A program made the translations under genes and the position numbers. The notes beneath the pieces were generated by a model. The model saw nothing but the letters and a program-made list of their open reading frames with translations. It was not told where the DNA came from and made no database searches. Below are positions 1-8,168 of a stretch of 64,000 bases of DNA, one piece after another; positions within the stretch are counted from its first letter, which is position 1; every line of letters starts with the position of its first letter. The DNA is from Persicobacter diffluens. GTDB taxonomy: Bacteria > Bacteroidota > Bacteroidia > Cytophagales > Cyclobacteriaceae. The DNA lies in contig NZ_BQKE01000001.1 in the NCBI RefSeq assembly GCF_036244895.1, positions 2,046,001 through 2,110,000 on the forward strand, given 5' to 3'.

Positions 1-92
1 AAAAAACGCAATATCTCATCTCGATCAGGACTGCTTTCCAAAAACTGAAAAACCTTATCGCAATCGACAGATGGAGATACCTTAAACATCAT
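1..92 (-). CDS. 5' end of an unidentified gene cut by the window edge
   Basis: A reading frame opens on the minus strand with two successive ATG codons (at 92 and 89) and runs off the window after about 30 residues. The peptide starts MMFKVSPSVDCDKVF and is rich in acidic residues. It is divergent from the ComEC-like gene, with a 180-bp AT-rich spacer between them. Too little is present to name a family; it could also be a chance frame, although codon use looks like that of neighbouring genes. Confidence 0.4.
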   Translation of the reverse strand, partial: MMFKVSPSVDCDKVFQFLESSPDRDEILRF

Positions 93-271
93 ACTGAACT
101 TTAATAATATAAAATCACTGAAGCATGATCCGCTTATCTCTTCAAAGTTGAACCTTTTTTCGTTCACAAACTTCCAAAAAAGCACTCAAAACGCACTCGC
201 GATAATTCTAATGCTTCAAACCATGAGTAGATGATTTTTATTAAATAAAAACTAAGAATCCCTCTACTATT

Positions 272-1798
272 TTGAATAAACCTAGCTTGATTTTACTTAA
301 CGCAGGATTAATTCTTGGAATCCTCGCAAGCCAACTTACTCAAAATGAGCGAGACATTCGCTTTTTTATTATTTTGATTATTATTCTTACACCAATATTA
401 TATTTAGGCTGTAATCAAAATATCCGGCATTTCTCCCTAAAAATATTCCTATCTGCACTTTTAGGATATGGCCAGGGGCAGCTTTTGCCCCCACAGCCAG
501 GGCAAAAAACAGCACATGAAGAGCAAAAAATCACATGGGTAAAAGGGTATTTAAACTCAATTCCATCCGCTTCCAGCCCTTCCTACAGTAGACTTATGAG
601 TGATTACACCCAAAAGAATGGTACCTGGGAAAAACAGGAGACCATTTACTACCTAAAAAAAATACCGGATAGTTTAAAATCTGACTTTGGGCGTTATGGT
701 GATTATCTGGTGGAGGTAAAACCTTCAAACTGGGGTAGCCTGATCGCTTTTCAAGCCCAAGAACCACCTCTGTTACATTACAAATCATTACAGGTCATTC
801 TTCAAAAACGTATCCAACCCTATTTATCCGCAGGATCTCTTGGACTTTTAGCCCCACTTTGCTGGGGCGGCAGTACCGCAGAAAGCCCCAAAATAAAGGA
901 AGTATATAAAAAAGTAGGCTTAGCCCATGTTTTGGCAGTTTCCGGCATGCATGTAGGCTTACTCTTTGGTTTACTCTTTTTTCTCTTCCGTATTACCTTA
1001 AAACGAAAGCAGCAGTTATGGTGGAAAATGGGCCTGGTGGCCACTGCTCTGCTGGCTTTCACTTTCCTTACCGGAGGGCGACCGAGTGTGCTTCGGGCCA
1101 CTGGAATGGCCTTTCTTTTTTTATTATCGATTAAATGGAGAAAAAACTACCGCTTAATAAACGCCCTGCTTTGGACTACTTTCTTCTTATTGGCCTTTCA
1201 GCCTCAACTACTGTTTTCATTAAGTTTCCAACTGTCTAGCTTAGCTGTTTTGGGCATTGCCAATTGGTATTCTCCCATTATGAACTTAATTCCAAAATTT
1301 AGGGGAAAGTCAGTACTATCGGTATTCGTTATAGGTTTGTGTGCACAAATGCTGACTTTCCCGCTCCTCATTTTTCATTTTGAGGGAATTTCTAAAGTGG
1401 GGTTTTTTACGAATTATTTGGCAACGCTCTCCATACCCTTATTTTTTATTGGAGGATGGTTGATGGAAGCACTCACTTTTTTCCCTCCCGCGGCGGAATT
1501 TTTTGGAAAATGGTTTTCCTTGCTCATTGAAAAACATAACCTGCTCCTCGCCCAAATCGCAGCATGGCCGAATAGTTATCAAGCTCAATTATCCTTTCCT
1601 TTATGGCTTATTCCCTGTTATTGGGTTTTCATCATTTCCTTAAGTTCCTTTTGGCAATATCGATTAAAAAAAATGCTTTGGCTGGCGGGAATTTCCTTTA
1701 TCATTGGCAATGGGGTGTATTATATTCATCAATGGGAAAAAGAGACTTCATCAACTGAAGAGCGGATTATAATGCTACAAGAGTTGGCTGAAAATTAG
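272..1798 (+). CDS. ComEC/Rec2-family competence membrane protein, short form
   Basis: Polytopic membrane protein of about 508 residues. It has an N-terminal hydrophobic pair, a soluble stretch (about residues 85-180) like the ComEC N-terminal domain, then a run of hydrophobic helices containing the competence-family signature around residues 215-235 (HVLAVSGMHVGLLFG). ComEC forms the inner-membrane channel for single-stranded DNA uptake. The C-terminal metallo-beta-lactamase-like domain of full-length ComEC is absent; the protein ends shortly after the last helix, as in several Bacteroidota homologues. The frame opens with TTG at 272 and no ATG lies nearby upstream, so the start is uncertain. 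Function in uptake is inferred from family only. Confidence 0.85.
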   Translation: MNKPSLILLNAGLILGILASQLTQNERDIRFFIILIIILTPILYLGCNQNIRHFSLKIFLSALLGYGQGQLLPPQPGQKTAHEEQKITWVKGYLNSIPSASSPSYSRLMSDYTQKNGTWEKQETIYYLKKIPDSLKSDFGRYGDYLVEVKPSNWGSLIAFQAQEPPLLHYKSLQVILQKRIQPYLSAGSLGLLAPLCWGGSTAESPKIKEVYKKVGLAHVLAVSGMHVGLLFGLLFFLFRITLKRKQQLWWKMGLVATALLAFTFLTGGRPSVLRATGMAFLFLLSIKWRKNYRLINALLWTTFFLLAFQPQLLFSLSFQLSSLAVLGIANWYSPIMNLIPKFRGKSVLSVFVIGLCAQMLTFPLLIFHFEGISKVGFFTNYLATLSIPLFFIGGWLMEALTFFPPAAEFFGKWFSLLIEKHNLLLAQIAAWPNSYQAQLSFPLWLIPCYWVFIISLSSFWQYRLKKMLWLAGISFIIGNGVYYIHQWEKETSSTEERIIMLQELAEN

Positions 1799-1889
1799 AA
1801 TTCTGGATTTATCAATCTCCTTCCTTTATCTCAACCCGTGGAAATGAAGCAAATAGAGTGGAAATAAGGCGGAGATGACTGCTCTTCGA

Positions 1890-1990
1890 TAAAGGAACCC
1901 ATGACTTTGCGCCCATTGATCAAGGCCGGCTTGTTGGAATGGGAAAAAACAACTGAATGCATCACCCGATCCACCCCAAAAAGAATTCGT
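1890..1990 (+). repeat. Partial copy of a dispersed intergenic repeat
   Basis: The stretch carries GCCCATTGATCAAGGCCGGC and the following CCCCAAAAAG...ATTCGTGAAAATTTGTG, which recur at about 2225-2330. It is a 5'-truncated copy of the unit annotated at 2053-2262. The whole 1799-2435 gap holds only such repeats. The reading frames crossing it are repeat-derived and have no recognisable domain. Confidence 0.6.
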
Positions 1991-2052
1991 GAAAATTTGT
2001 GCAATTCGCGGTTAAATATTCTAACGACTAGGACAGCTCTCGAAAATCGCTT

Positions 2053-2262
2053 TTCATTTTTTCTTGATAAAAAACGAAACAAAAAAATCAAGGCTGTGAT
2101 CAATGTTGGCGGGCCAAGGAACCTGCTGACGGAATCCATCAAGGCGACATTTGGAGAGGACGGAAAACTGGTAAATTGCTACAGAAATGTCGCTGTGATG
2201 CCTTCTTGTCGCCAGCAGAACCCATGGCTTTCCGCCCATTGATCAAGGCCGGCTTGCTGTAA
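2053..2262 (+). repeat. Dispersed about 210-bp intergenic repeat with internal inverted arms, copy 1
   Basis: Nearly the same sequence is present at 11346-11555: a TTCTTGATAAAAAACGAAAC start, a CTGCTGACGGAATCCATCAA core, then GCCCATTGATCAAGGCCGG at the end. Within the unit, the segment at about 2122-2148 is an imperfect inverted repeat of about 2188-2218, so the unit can fold into a long hairpin. No transposase is encoded. It behaves like a non-autonomous, MITE-like element or a conserved structured intergenic unit; the mechanism of spread is not visible. Confidence 0.7.
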
Positions 2263-2310
2263 TGGAAAGTTCCGTACTGACCTACACCCCAAAAAGCAAC
2301 CATAAAATAA

Positions 2311-2402
2311 TTCGTGAAAATTTGTGAAATCTGTGAAATCTGTGGCAAAAAAATCCTTTCCTACTTCTCTCCCAAAATAATTCGTGAAAATTCGCGGTTA
2401 AA
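2311..2402 (+). repeat. Degenerate short repeats of the ATTCGTGAAAA type
   Basis: The words AATTCGTGAAAATT, TTTGTGAAATCTGTG and ATTCGCGGTTAAA recur in imperfect tandem at 2311-2345 and 2375-2402, and again at about 1983-2015. Similar degenerate TTCGTG/TCTGTG runs are familiar in Bacteroidota intergenic DNA. No function is apparent. Confidence 0.5.
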
Positions 2403-2435
2403 AATCATCTCTCCAATAATGTCCTTCAACCCGCC

Positions 2436-3863
2436 TTAGGAAAATGAAGTTCGCAATTCATTCACCATGCTTTCAAAGCCATCCCCATTCATAGGATTGT
2501 ACCGCCAATTCGCCGTAAAACTTGGGAAATTCACCTTTTCATAGGCCGTTCCTGCGATGATGATAGAAAAAAAACGGTTTCCTTTGGTTTTGGCACTTAA
2601 GAGGCGCGAACGTAACATCGGATCCAGCATAGGCACCTTACCGTCAGTGAGCATGATCAAATCTGCTTTATGAAATTTACCATCCTTCATGAGTTCCAGG
2701 GCCCGATCCAAAGCTACTCCGGCATCGGTACCACCATGAAAAGACATGGACAAAAATTTTAATAACACCTCAATATCATCGCCCACGCCATCCATTTCCA
2801 GGACTTCAATCTGCTTTGAAAAAGCCACCACATAACAAGGCCGATGATCCATCATCGCCCTTTTTAACATGGCCAGCGCAATAACTTTCGCAGCCTCCTC
2901 CACCTTTCCCATCATAGAGGCAGAGGTATCTACACATAATATAATGGGCCCTTTTTTATCTTCTCCTTTAGCTTTGGGCTTCTTTTGCTTGGGCTGCCCC
3001 TCCTCCTGTGCGTCCGCAATCAAGTCAAACTCTAATAATTTCTTTTCAGCATATCGTTGATAGAAAAGATCCTCTGTTTCCTCATCTCCCAATAAAGCCA
3101 CCTCAGCAGGAAGCACATAGGGCAAATCATCCCCCTGGGTAATGCCTTTAATTTCTTCCTTGTCTTTTTTAGGGTTTTTGATCAAAGATTTAATTTCCAC
3201 TTCCTCCACTTCTTTAAAAGTAGATCGGGCCATTTCACGATCCATTCGCCCAAAAGCAGCAACTAATTCATCCAATTTTTTATGATTGGACATTTGACTC
3301 TCATATTTAGCCAATAAACCAAAAGGAACATCTTTCCAAACTCCACTCTCAGAGGACCAATGCGGTATCAGATTTTGCTTTAAAGTCTGGATCAGATTAT
3401 TGGTATTCTTCGTAAACTCTCCCTTTTTAGAAATATTACCCTTCAATTTCCTCACTTCCAGCGTTCCCAAAACACGACGTTGCATATCAAATACGGAAGA
3501 GGAAAAAAGCTTATTCAGAAAATCTAAAAACTTGTACAACAATTCAGAGGAAACTACTCGCCAACGGTTTCTCCTTTTAATTCCATTTTCAATGCTATGC
3601 ATGGACTTGGCATCCAGCTGATGCAAAATTTCCAATAGCACATAATTCTGAAACTCTGCATGGCTCACCATATATTCCTTCAGGCCGGGCATGGACAAAA
3701 TTTCATCCAAGGGGTCAGTCAAATTCGCAGATAACTGCCCCCCGGTATAGGGCGTCCCGTTACAGACCGCCCGCATATACTCCACCAAATCGGTGCGCTT
3801 TTGCTCCGTCCCAAACCTTCCAAAAACTTTAAATTCCTCAATTTGCGTTTTAAAATCAGCCAT
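2436..3863 (-). CDS. VWA-domain protein, ViaA-like partner of a MoxR ATPase
   Basis: A 475-residue protein whose C-terminal third is a von Willebrand factor A domain with an intact metal-ion site: DTSASM (about residues 312-317) supplies the DxSxS motif, a threonine sits in the GGTDAG loop (about 377-382), and the LTDG aspartate follows (about 407). The N-terminal two thirds are helical and charged, as in ViaA. The gene overlaps the upstream MoxR ATPase by 8 bp, so the two are translationally coupled. ViaA proteins stimulate RavA-type AAA+ ATPases in chaperone-like remodelling; the client here is unknown. Confidence 0.85.
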   Translation of the reverse strand: MADFKTQIEEFKVFGRFGTEQKRTDLVEYMRAVCNGTPYTGGQLSANLTDPLDEILSMPGLKEYMVSHAEFQNYVLLEILHQLDAKSMHSIENGIKRRNRWRVVSSELLYKFLDFLNKLFSSSVFDMQRRVLGTLEVRKLKGNISKKGEFTKNTNNLIQTLKQNLIPHWSSESGVWKDVPFGLLAKYESQMSNHKKLDELVAAFGRMDREMARSTFKEVEEVEIKSLIKNPKKDKEEIKGITQGDDLPYVLPAEVALLGDEETEDLFYQRYAEKKLLEFDLIADAQEEGQPKQKKPKAKGEDKKGPIILCVDTSASMMGKVEEAAKVIALAMLKRAMMDHRPCYVVAFSKQIEVLEMDGVGDDIEVLLKFLSMSFHGGTDAGVALDRALELMKDGKFHKADLIMLTDGKVPMLDPMLRSRLLSAKTKGNRFFSIIIAGTAYEKVNFPSFTANWRYNPMNGDGFESMVNELRTSFS

Positions 3864-5379
3864 ACTGCATGCCTATCTTCTCCACTTCAGTTTTTCGAGC
3901 CACTAATTCCTTTAAAATCATTTGCAGGTTAAAATCCATGGCCTGCGCCTGCTTTTTGGTCAGGAAAATCGAGGACATCGGATGATCTTTTCCCTGTTCC
4001 CGCATTTCCGAAAGGATGATCGCCACCTTATCCAAGTAATTTAAGATCTCTTCTTTTTGGCGATTCAAAATTTCGACTACCTCCGGACCTATTTTAATCC
4101 TTATATGTTTTTCTACGGTTTCCTCGACATTAACAAGCGAAAATTTACGAAAATGACCGCCCACCTCCACCTCAATTTCGGTATTGGAGATTTTGGAAAC
4201 TTTAAAAGTTTGTTCACCTCCTGCTGAGCTGTAAAGCTGCACATCCTGCACACCACCGCCTAAAAGCTCAAAATCCTCTGCCAGTATATTTTTGTGAAAG
4301 CCGGGGAATTCCATAATGGTATGATATTTCCCATTGACCAACTGAGGGACATTTTCCACCATTTTTTTAACCTCAAAAGCAGTCTTCATCACTTCCTCAC
4401 GGAAAGAATCAATTTGCGCTTCCACCAGGTGTAATTTAAATTCTGTAGGAAAGCCCACCTTAAAAATGGCCTGCGAAACCCATTTTTTGGTTTCTTCAAT
4501 TTCTGAAGGCTTACTCCATAAGCATGGCGAAATAAGCAAACAATCAGCCAGATTCACCTCACTGCGACCATTCAAAAAGGCGGCGGTTTTTAACAAACGA
4601 GCAATTTTTGACCATCTCCGGTCAGAGACATATAGTGGGGTTTCATCTTCCTTGGCCTCCTGCGCAAATTTGGCAATGGTTTTACGGATAGTAGTGATGG
4701 TTTTCAAAATGTTCTTTGGGATAGTAACTTCATGTATCGCCAAATCCCATTCCGCAATTTCCTCCTGCGTAATCACCAATTCCTCCTCCAGATCCACCGT
4801 ATTCGATGTATGTCGCTCGGTGATCATCCGATAGAAATTATCCTCATCCAGAATCCTGTCCACAAAACACCGGATCAGAAAACGATCCCATAAAGCTTCC
4901 AAGCCACTATTTTCTTCCGGCAATTCATTCGAGGCAGAAAACAAGGCCTGTAACTTCACCTTAATTTCAGAATCACCATTCCGATAAATCTTCTCATTCA
5001 AAACGGTCAAAAGAGCATTTTGAATCGCCGGCCCCGCCTTCCAAATTTCATCCAAAAAGACCACCGTAGCGCCCGGCAGATAGCCTTCCGTCATCCGCTC
5101 ATATTTGTCCTCTTTACTTAGCTTTTTGATGGAAATCGGCCCAAAGATCTCGTCCGGAGTAGAGAAACGGTTCATCAGATATTCAAAAGATCGCCCTTCC
5201 TTAAAAGCATGTTTCAGACGCTTGGCCACCATACTTTTCCCCACGCCCGGAGGGCCTAACATAAAAATGCTCTCTCCCGCAATAGCAGAAAGTACCCCCA
5301 ACATGGTGACTTCCTCTTTTTCAAACATCCCCTCTCCAATACTCTCCAGAATCCTTTTGATCCGGTCTCGAATTAACAT
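3856..5379 (-). CDS. MoxR-family AAA+ ATPase, RavA-like
   Basis: The ATG at 5379 is chosen because the protein then begins MLIRDRIKRILESIGEGMFE, matching the usual RavA start; an upstream ATG would add 23 unrelated residues. Visible motifs are Walker A GPPGVGKS (about residue 43), Walker B VVFLDEIWK (about 107) and a sensor-1 asparagine in SASNELPE (about 148). The C-terminal part is helical and ends near the VWA gene, with an 8-bp overlap. MoxR-VWA pairs act together as AAA+ remodelling machines. The length of about 507 residues fits RavA. Confidence 0.88.
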   Translation of the reverse strand: MLIRDRIKRILESIGEGMFEKEEVTMLGVLSAIAGESIFMLGPPGVGKSMVAKRLKHAFKEGRSFEYLMNRFSTPDEIFGPISIKKLSKEDKYERMTEGYLPGATVVFLDEIWKAGPAIQNALLTVLNEKIYRNGDSEIKVKLQALFSASNELPEENSGLEALWDRFLIRCFVDRILDEDNFYRMITERHTSNTVDLEEELVITQEEIAEWDLAIHEVTIPKNILKTITTIRKTIAKFAQEAKEDETPLYVSDRRWSKIARLLKTAAFLNGRSEVNLADCLLISPCLWSKPSEIEETKKWVSQAIFKVGFPTEFKLHLVEAQIDSFREEVMKTAFEVKKMVENVPQLVNGKYHTIMEFPGFHKNILAEDFELLGGGVQDVQLYSSAGGEQTFKVSKISNTEIEVEVGGHFRKFSLVNVEETVEKHIRIKIGPEVVEILNRQKEEILNYLDKVAIILSEMREQGKDHPMSSIFLTKKQAQAMDFNLQMILKELVARKTEVEKIGMQYG

Positions 5380-5745
5380 ATACAATATACTATAGCGTGA
5401 AAAAAAAGAGCACCTACTTTCATAACCACTCCATATACAAAGGTTCAATGAGAAGCCTCAGAAAATTAGTTTAAATATGCCCATAAATAATTTGGGCGGG
5501 TAAATATTCAAAAATCCATTTTCTCAAAAACAGACTTTTGTCATTGTTTTTCAAATTTTGTCCTCCCGGGAAGCACAACCGCATTTTTCAGCGGCCAAAC
5601 TTGCATTTATTGCGAGCTGAAGGTAAATATTCACTCCCAAAATCCAAGGCATCCCGCTTTATTTAAAATAATCATTTTTTAGAAACTGATCAATGTCAGT
5701 TTTTATAAAAAACAAAATCACTCCATTATTTTTCATAAAATATTT

Positions 5746-5763
5746 TTTTAGACAAGTCTAAAA
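5746..5763. promoter_or_regulatory. Palindromic operator candidate for the DtxR-family regulator
   Basis: TTTTAGAC-AA-GTCTAAAA is a perfect 8-bp inverted repeat with a 2-bp spacer, lying 38 bp before the regulator start codon and within the AT-rich leader. Size and symmetry fit DtxR/MntR/TroR-type boxes, so metal-dependent autoregulation of the whole transport operon is likely. The link is by position and symmetry only. Confidence 0.7.
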
Positions 5764-5800
5764 CTTAAATTTACCGCTACAAATATATTTACCGAGGACT

Positions 5801-6460
5801 ATGGAGCTAAGTTTTGTTGAAGAAAATTATTTGAAAGCCATATACCAGTTGGAACTGGAAAACCCCAGCGGCGTAAGTACCACTGCCCTGGCAGAAAAAA
5901 CAAAAACCAAACCTGCTTCGGTGAGCGACATGCTGAAAAAGCTTGCCCAGAAAGAATTGATCTTTTACAAAAAATATCAGGGCGCCAAACTCTCCAAAAG
6001 CGGGCTTCAGGCTGCCTTATTGGTCATTCGCAAGCACCGACTGTGGGAAGTTTTCCTGGTAGAGCACCTCAGCTTTTCCTGGGATGAAGTGCATGAGGTC
6101 GCCGAACAACTGGAGCACATTAAATCCAAGCTACTCATTCAACGCCTGGATCAATTTTTAGGCTTCCCTAAAGAAGATCCGCATGGTGATCCCATTCCGA
6201 ATGAGAATGGAGAGATTATTGAAATTCCCAAAATTCTGCTTTCTGATTTTACCACTGGGAAAAAGGCCCAAATTAGCGCAGTAAAAGAAAGTAGCCCTTT
6301 GTTTTTGCAATATTTGGATAAAATCAAAGCAGGCATTGGTTCGAATATCATCATTCAGGAGCGAATAGCATTTGATAATTCTCTGGAAATCCTGCTGGAC
6401 GGTCGTACCCTGTATATCTCTGAAGAAGTGGCCAAAAACATTTATGTTACAGAAGACTAA
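5801..6460 (+). CDS. DtxR/MntR-family metal-dependent transcriptional repressor
   Basis: A 219-residue protein with an N-terminal winged helix (residues 1-65, with the recognition segment around TKTKPASVSDMLKKL), a dimerisation/metal-binding domain (LRKHRLWEVFL-type helix, conserved EVHEVAEQLEH and DPHGDPIP), and a C-terminal SH3-like FeoA domain. Members bind Mn, Fe or Zn and repress uptake genes. It is the first gene of a five-gene transporter operon, overlaps the next start by 17 bp, and has a palindrome in its leader. The metal is not decidable from sequence. Confidence 0.92.
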   Translation: MELSFVEENYLKAIYQLELENPSGVSTTALAEKTKTKPASVSDMLKKLAQKELIFYKKYQGAKLSKSGLQAALLVIRKHRLWEVFLVEHLSFSWDEVHEVAEQLEHIKSKLLIQRLDQFLGFPKEDPHGDPIPNENGEIIEIPKILLSDFTTGKKAQISAVKESSPLFLQYLDKIKAGIGSNIIIQERIAFDNSLEILLDGRTLYISEEVAKNIYVTED

Positions 6461-7370
6461 ATACCTCCTTTTCTCCCTTTACCTGGGGATGCTCTTAACG
6501 TTCAGCAGCTGCGACCGCAATCCGCAAATGAATAACGGTAAGCCCAACATTGTCTGTACCACGGGCATGATTGGCGATGCCTTAAAACATTTGGTGAAAG
6601 ATTCCGCCAATGTGATCAGTCTTATGGGCCCGGGCGTGGATCCGCATTTATACAAAGCCACCCATGGCGACATTGACCGGCTGGCGCGTGCGGATGTCAT
6701 CTTTTACAACGGCTTGCATCTGGAAGGCAAAATGGGCGAAGTGCTACACAAGCTGGAACGCACCCGCCCTGTGGTGGCCGTAGCGAAATCTATTCCTGAA
6801 AATGCCCTGCTAAGCGTTGAGGACACGGAAGTACACGACCCCCACATTTGGTTCGATTTAATGCTCTGGGATCAGGCTGTAGCCGAATCTGCCATTGCCC
6901 TTCGGGAAATTTACCCCGATTGGACCGACATGATCAACGCCAATGAACAAGCCTACCGGCAGGAAATCCAAGTGTTGCATCAGGAGGTTAAACGGCAAAT
7001 CGCCACCATTCCGCAAAAGCAACGGGTGATGATTACCGCCCATGATGCCTTCGGCTATTTCGGCAAGGCCTATGATATTGAAGTCAGAGGGCTACAAGGC
7101 ATCTCCACCCTATCGGAATTTGGATTGAGAGGACGCGTAGAATTGGTCAATTATATCATTGACAAAGGCATCAAAGCCATTTTCGTAGAATCTTCCGTTT
7201 CGCCCAAAGCTATAGAATCCGTGGTCGAGGCCTGTCAGCAAAAAGGCCATGATTTGAAAATCGGAGGTAGCTTGTACAGCGATGCCATGGGCGCTCCCGG
7301 TACCGCAGAGGGCACTTACCTGGGGATGGTTCGGGCCAATGTTCACACCATTGTAAATGCATTGAAATAA
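6444..7370 (+). CDS. Metal ABC transporter substrate-binding lipoprotein (TroA/ZnuA/MntA family)
   Basis: Starting at the ATG at 6444, the protein opens with a lipoprotein signal (LFSLYLGMLLTFSSC), so it is membrane-anchored. Cluster A-I ligands are visible: H in PGVDPHLYKA, H in DPHIWFD, an E/H region near the middle (TAHDAFGYFGKAY), and a C-terminal D in SLYSDAMG. It lacks the His-rich loop of ZnuA, which leans towards Mn or Fe. The stop overlaps the ATPase start by one base. Confidence 0.9.
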   Translation: MLQKTKYLLFSLYLGMLLTFSSCDRNPQMNNGKPNIVCTTGMIGDALKHLVKDSANVISLMGPGVDPHLYKATHGDIDRLARADVIFYNGLHLEGKMGEVLHKLERTRPVVAVAKSIPENALLSVEDTEVHDPHIWFDLMLWDQAVAESAIALREIYPDWTDMINANEQAYRQEIQVLHQEVKRQIATIPQKQRVMITAHDAFGYFGKAYDIEVRGLQGISTLSEFGLRGRVELVNYIIDKGIKAIFVESSVSPKAIESVVEACQQKGHDLKIGGSLYSDAMGAPGTAEGTYLGMVRANVHTIVNALK

Positions 7371-8167
7371 TGAAAAAGAAAATACTACAAGCCGATAATC
7401 CGGTAACGGAAGTCCATGACCTGACCGTAACCTATGACCGGAAGCCTGTGCTTTGGGACATTGACCTGACACTGCCGAAGGGCTCCGTGATCGGGGTTAT
7501 GGGGCCGAATGGTGCAGGAAAATCCACCCTGATCAAAGCCATGATGGGTTTACTGCCACTGGCCTCCGGCTATGTGAAAATGTTCGATGAAAAGCTGGAC
7601 GATGTCCGGGAACAGGTAAGCTACGTGCCGCAAAGAGGGACGGTGGACTGGGATTTTCCGGCTTTGGTAAAGGATGTGGTATTAATGGGCCGCTATTCCA
7701 AAATCGGCTTATTTAAAAGACCACGACAGTCCGATAAGGAAATTGCCATGGACTGTTTGCGTAAGGTAAATATGGAAGCTTTTGCCGAACGGCAGATTTC
7801 TCAGCTTTCCGGCGGTCAACAGCAAAGAGTATTCCTGGCTCGCGCACTGGCGCAACATGCCGATCTTTATTTTATGGATGAACCCTTCGTGGGCGTGGAT
7901 ATGGCGACCGAAAAAGCCATCGTAGACCTGCTGCAGGAAATGTCGGCAAAAGGCAAAACAGTAGTGGTCGTGCATCACGATCTGCAAACTGCCCGTCAGT
8001 ATTTCGACTGGATCGTATTGCTCAATACCCGTCTGGTGGCTTCCGGCCCCACCAAGGAAGTCCTGACCGACGAATTACTAGCCGAGACTTATGGCGGAAA
8101 GCTGACCCTGCTCAATGAAGTTTCGCAAGAGATCAAGAATAAAGAATTTCCAAACCGGGAGGAATAA
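7370..8167 (+). CDS. Metal ABC transporter ATP-binding protein (ZnuC/MntB family)
   Basis: A 265-residue ABC ATPase with Walker A GPNGAGKS (about residue 45), a Q-loop in SYVPQRGTVDWDFP, the signature LSGGQQQRVFLARAL (about 144), Walker B LYFMDEPFVGVD (about 168) and a switch histidine in VVVHHDL. The GTVDWDFP segment after the Q-loop is characteristic of manganese/zinc/iron chelate importers. It energises the two membrane permeases downstream; only one base separates its stop from the next start. Confidence 0.93.
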   Translation: MKKKILQADNPVTEVHDLTVTYDRKPVLWDIDLTLPKGSVIGVMGPNGAGKSTLIKAMMGLLPLASGYVKMFDEKLDDVREQVSYVPQRGTVDWDFPALVKDVVLMGRYSKIGLFKRPRQSDKEIAMDCLRKVNMEAFAERQISQLSGGQQQRVFLARALAQHADLYFMDEPFVGVDMATEKAIVDLLQEMSAKGKTVVVVHHDLQTARQYFDWIVLLNTRLVASGPTKEVLTDELLAETYGGKLTLLNEVSQEIKNKEFPNREE

Positions 8168-8168
8168 T

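Noticed and set aside
272..1798. Full-length ComEC with nuclease domain
   Set aside because: The metallo-beta-lactamase domain is missing; the MBL gene at 47565 belongs to a separate operon and is not its detached C-terminus by context.
1901..2242. 113-codon plus-strand frame in the gap after the ComEC-like gene
   Set aside because: It is a translation of the dispersed repeats; a diverged form of the same sequence occurs at 11346-11555 without keeping the frame.
2311..2402. Possible CRISPR-like array from the ATTCGTG repeats
   Set aside because: Repeats are too short and degenerate, spacing is irregular, and no cas gene is present anywhere in the window.
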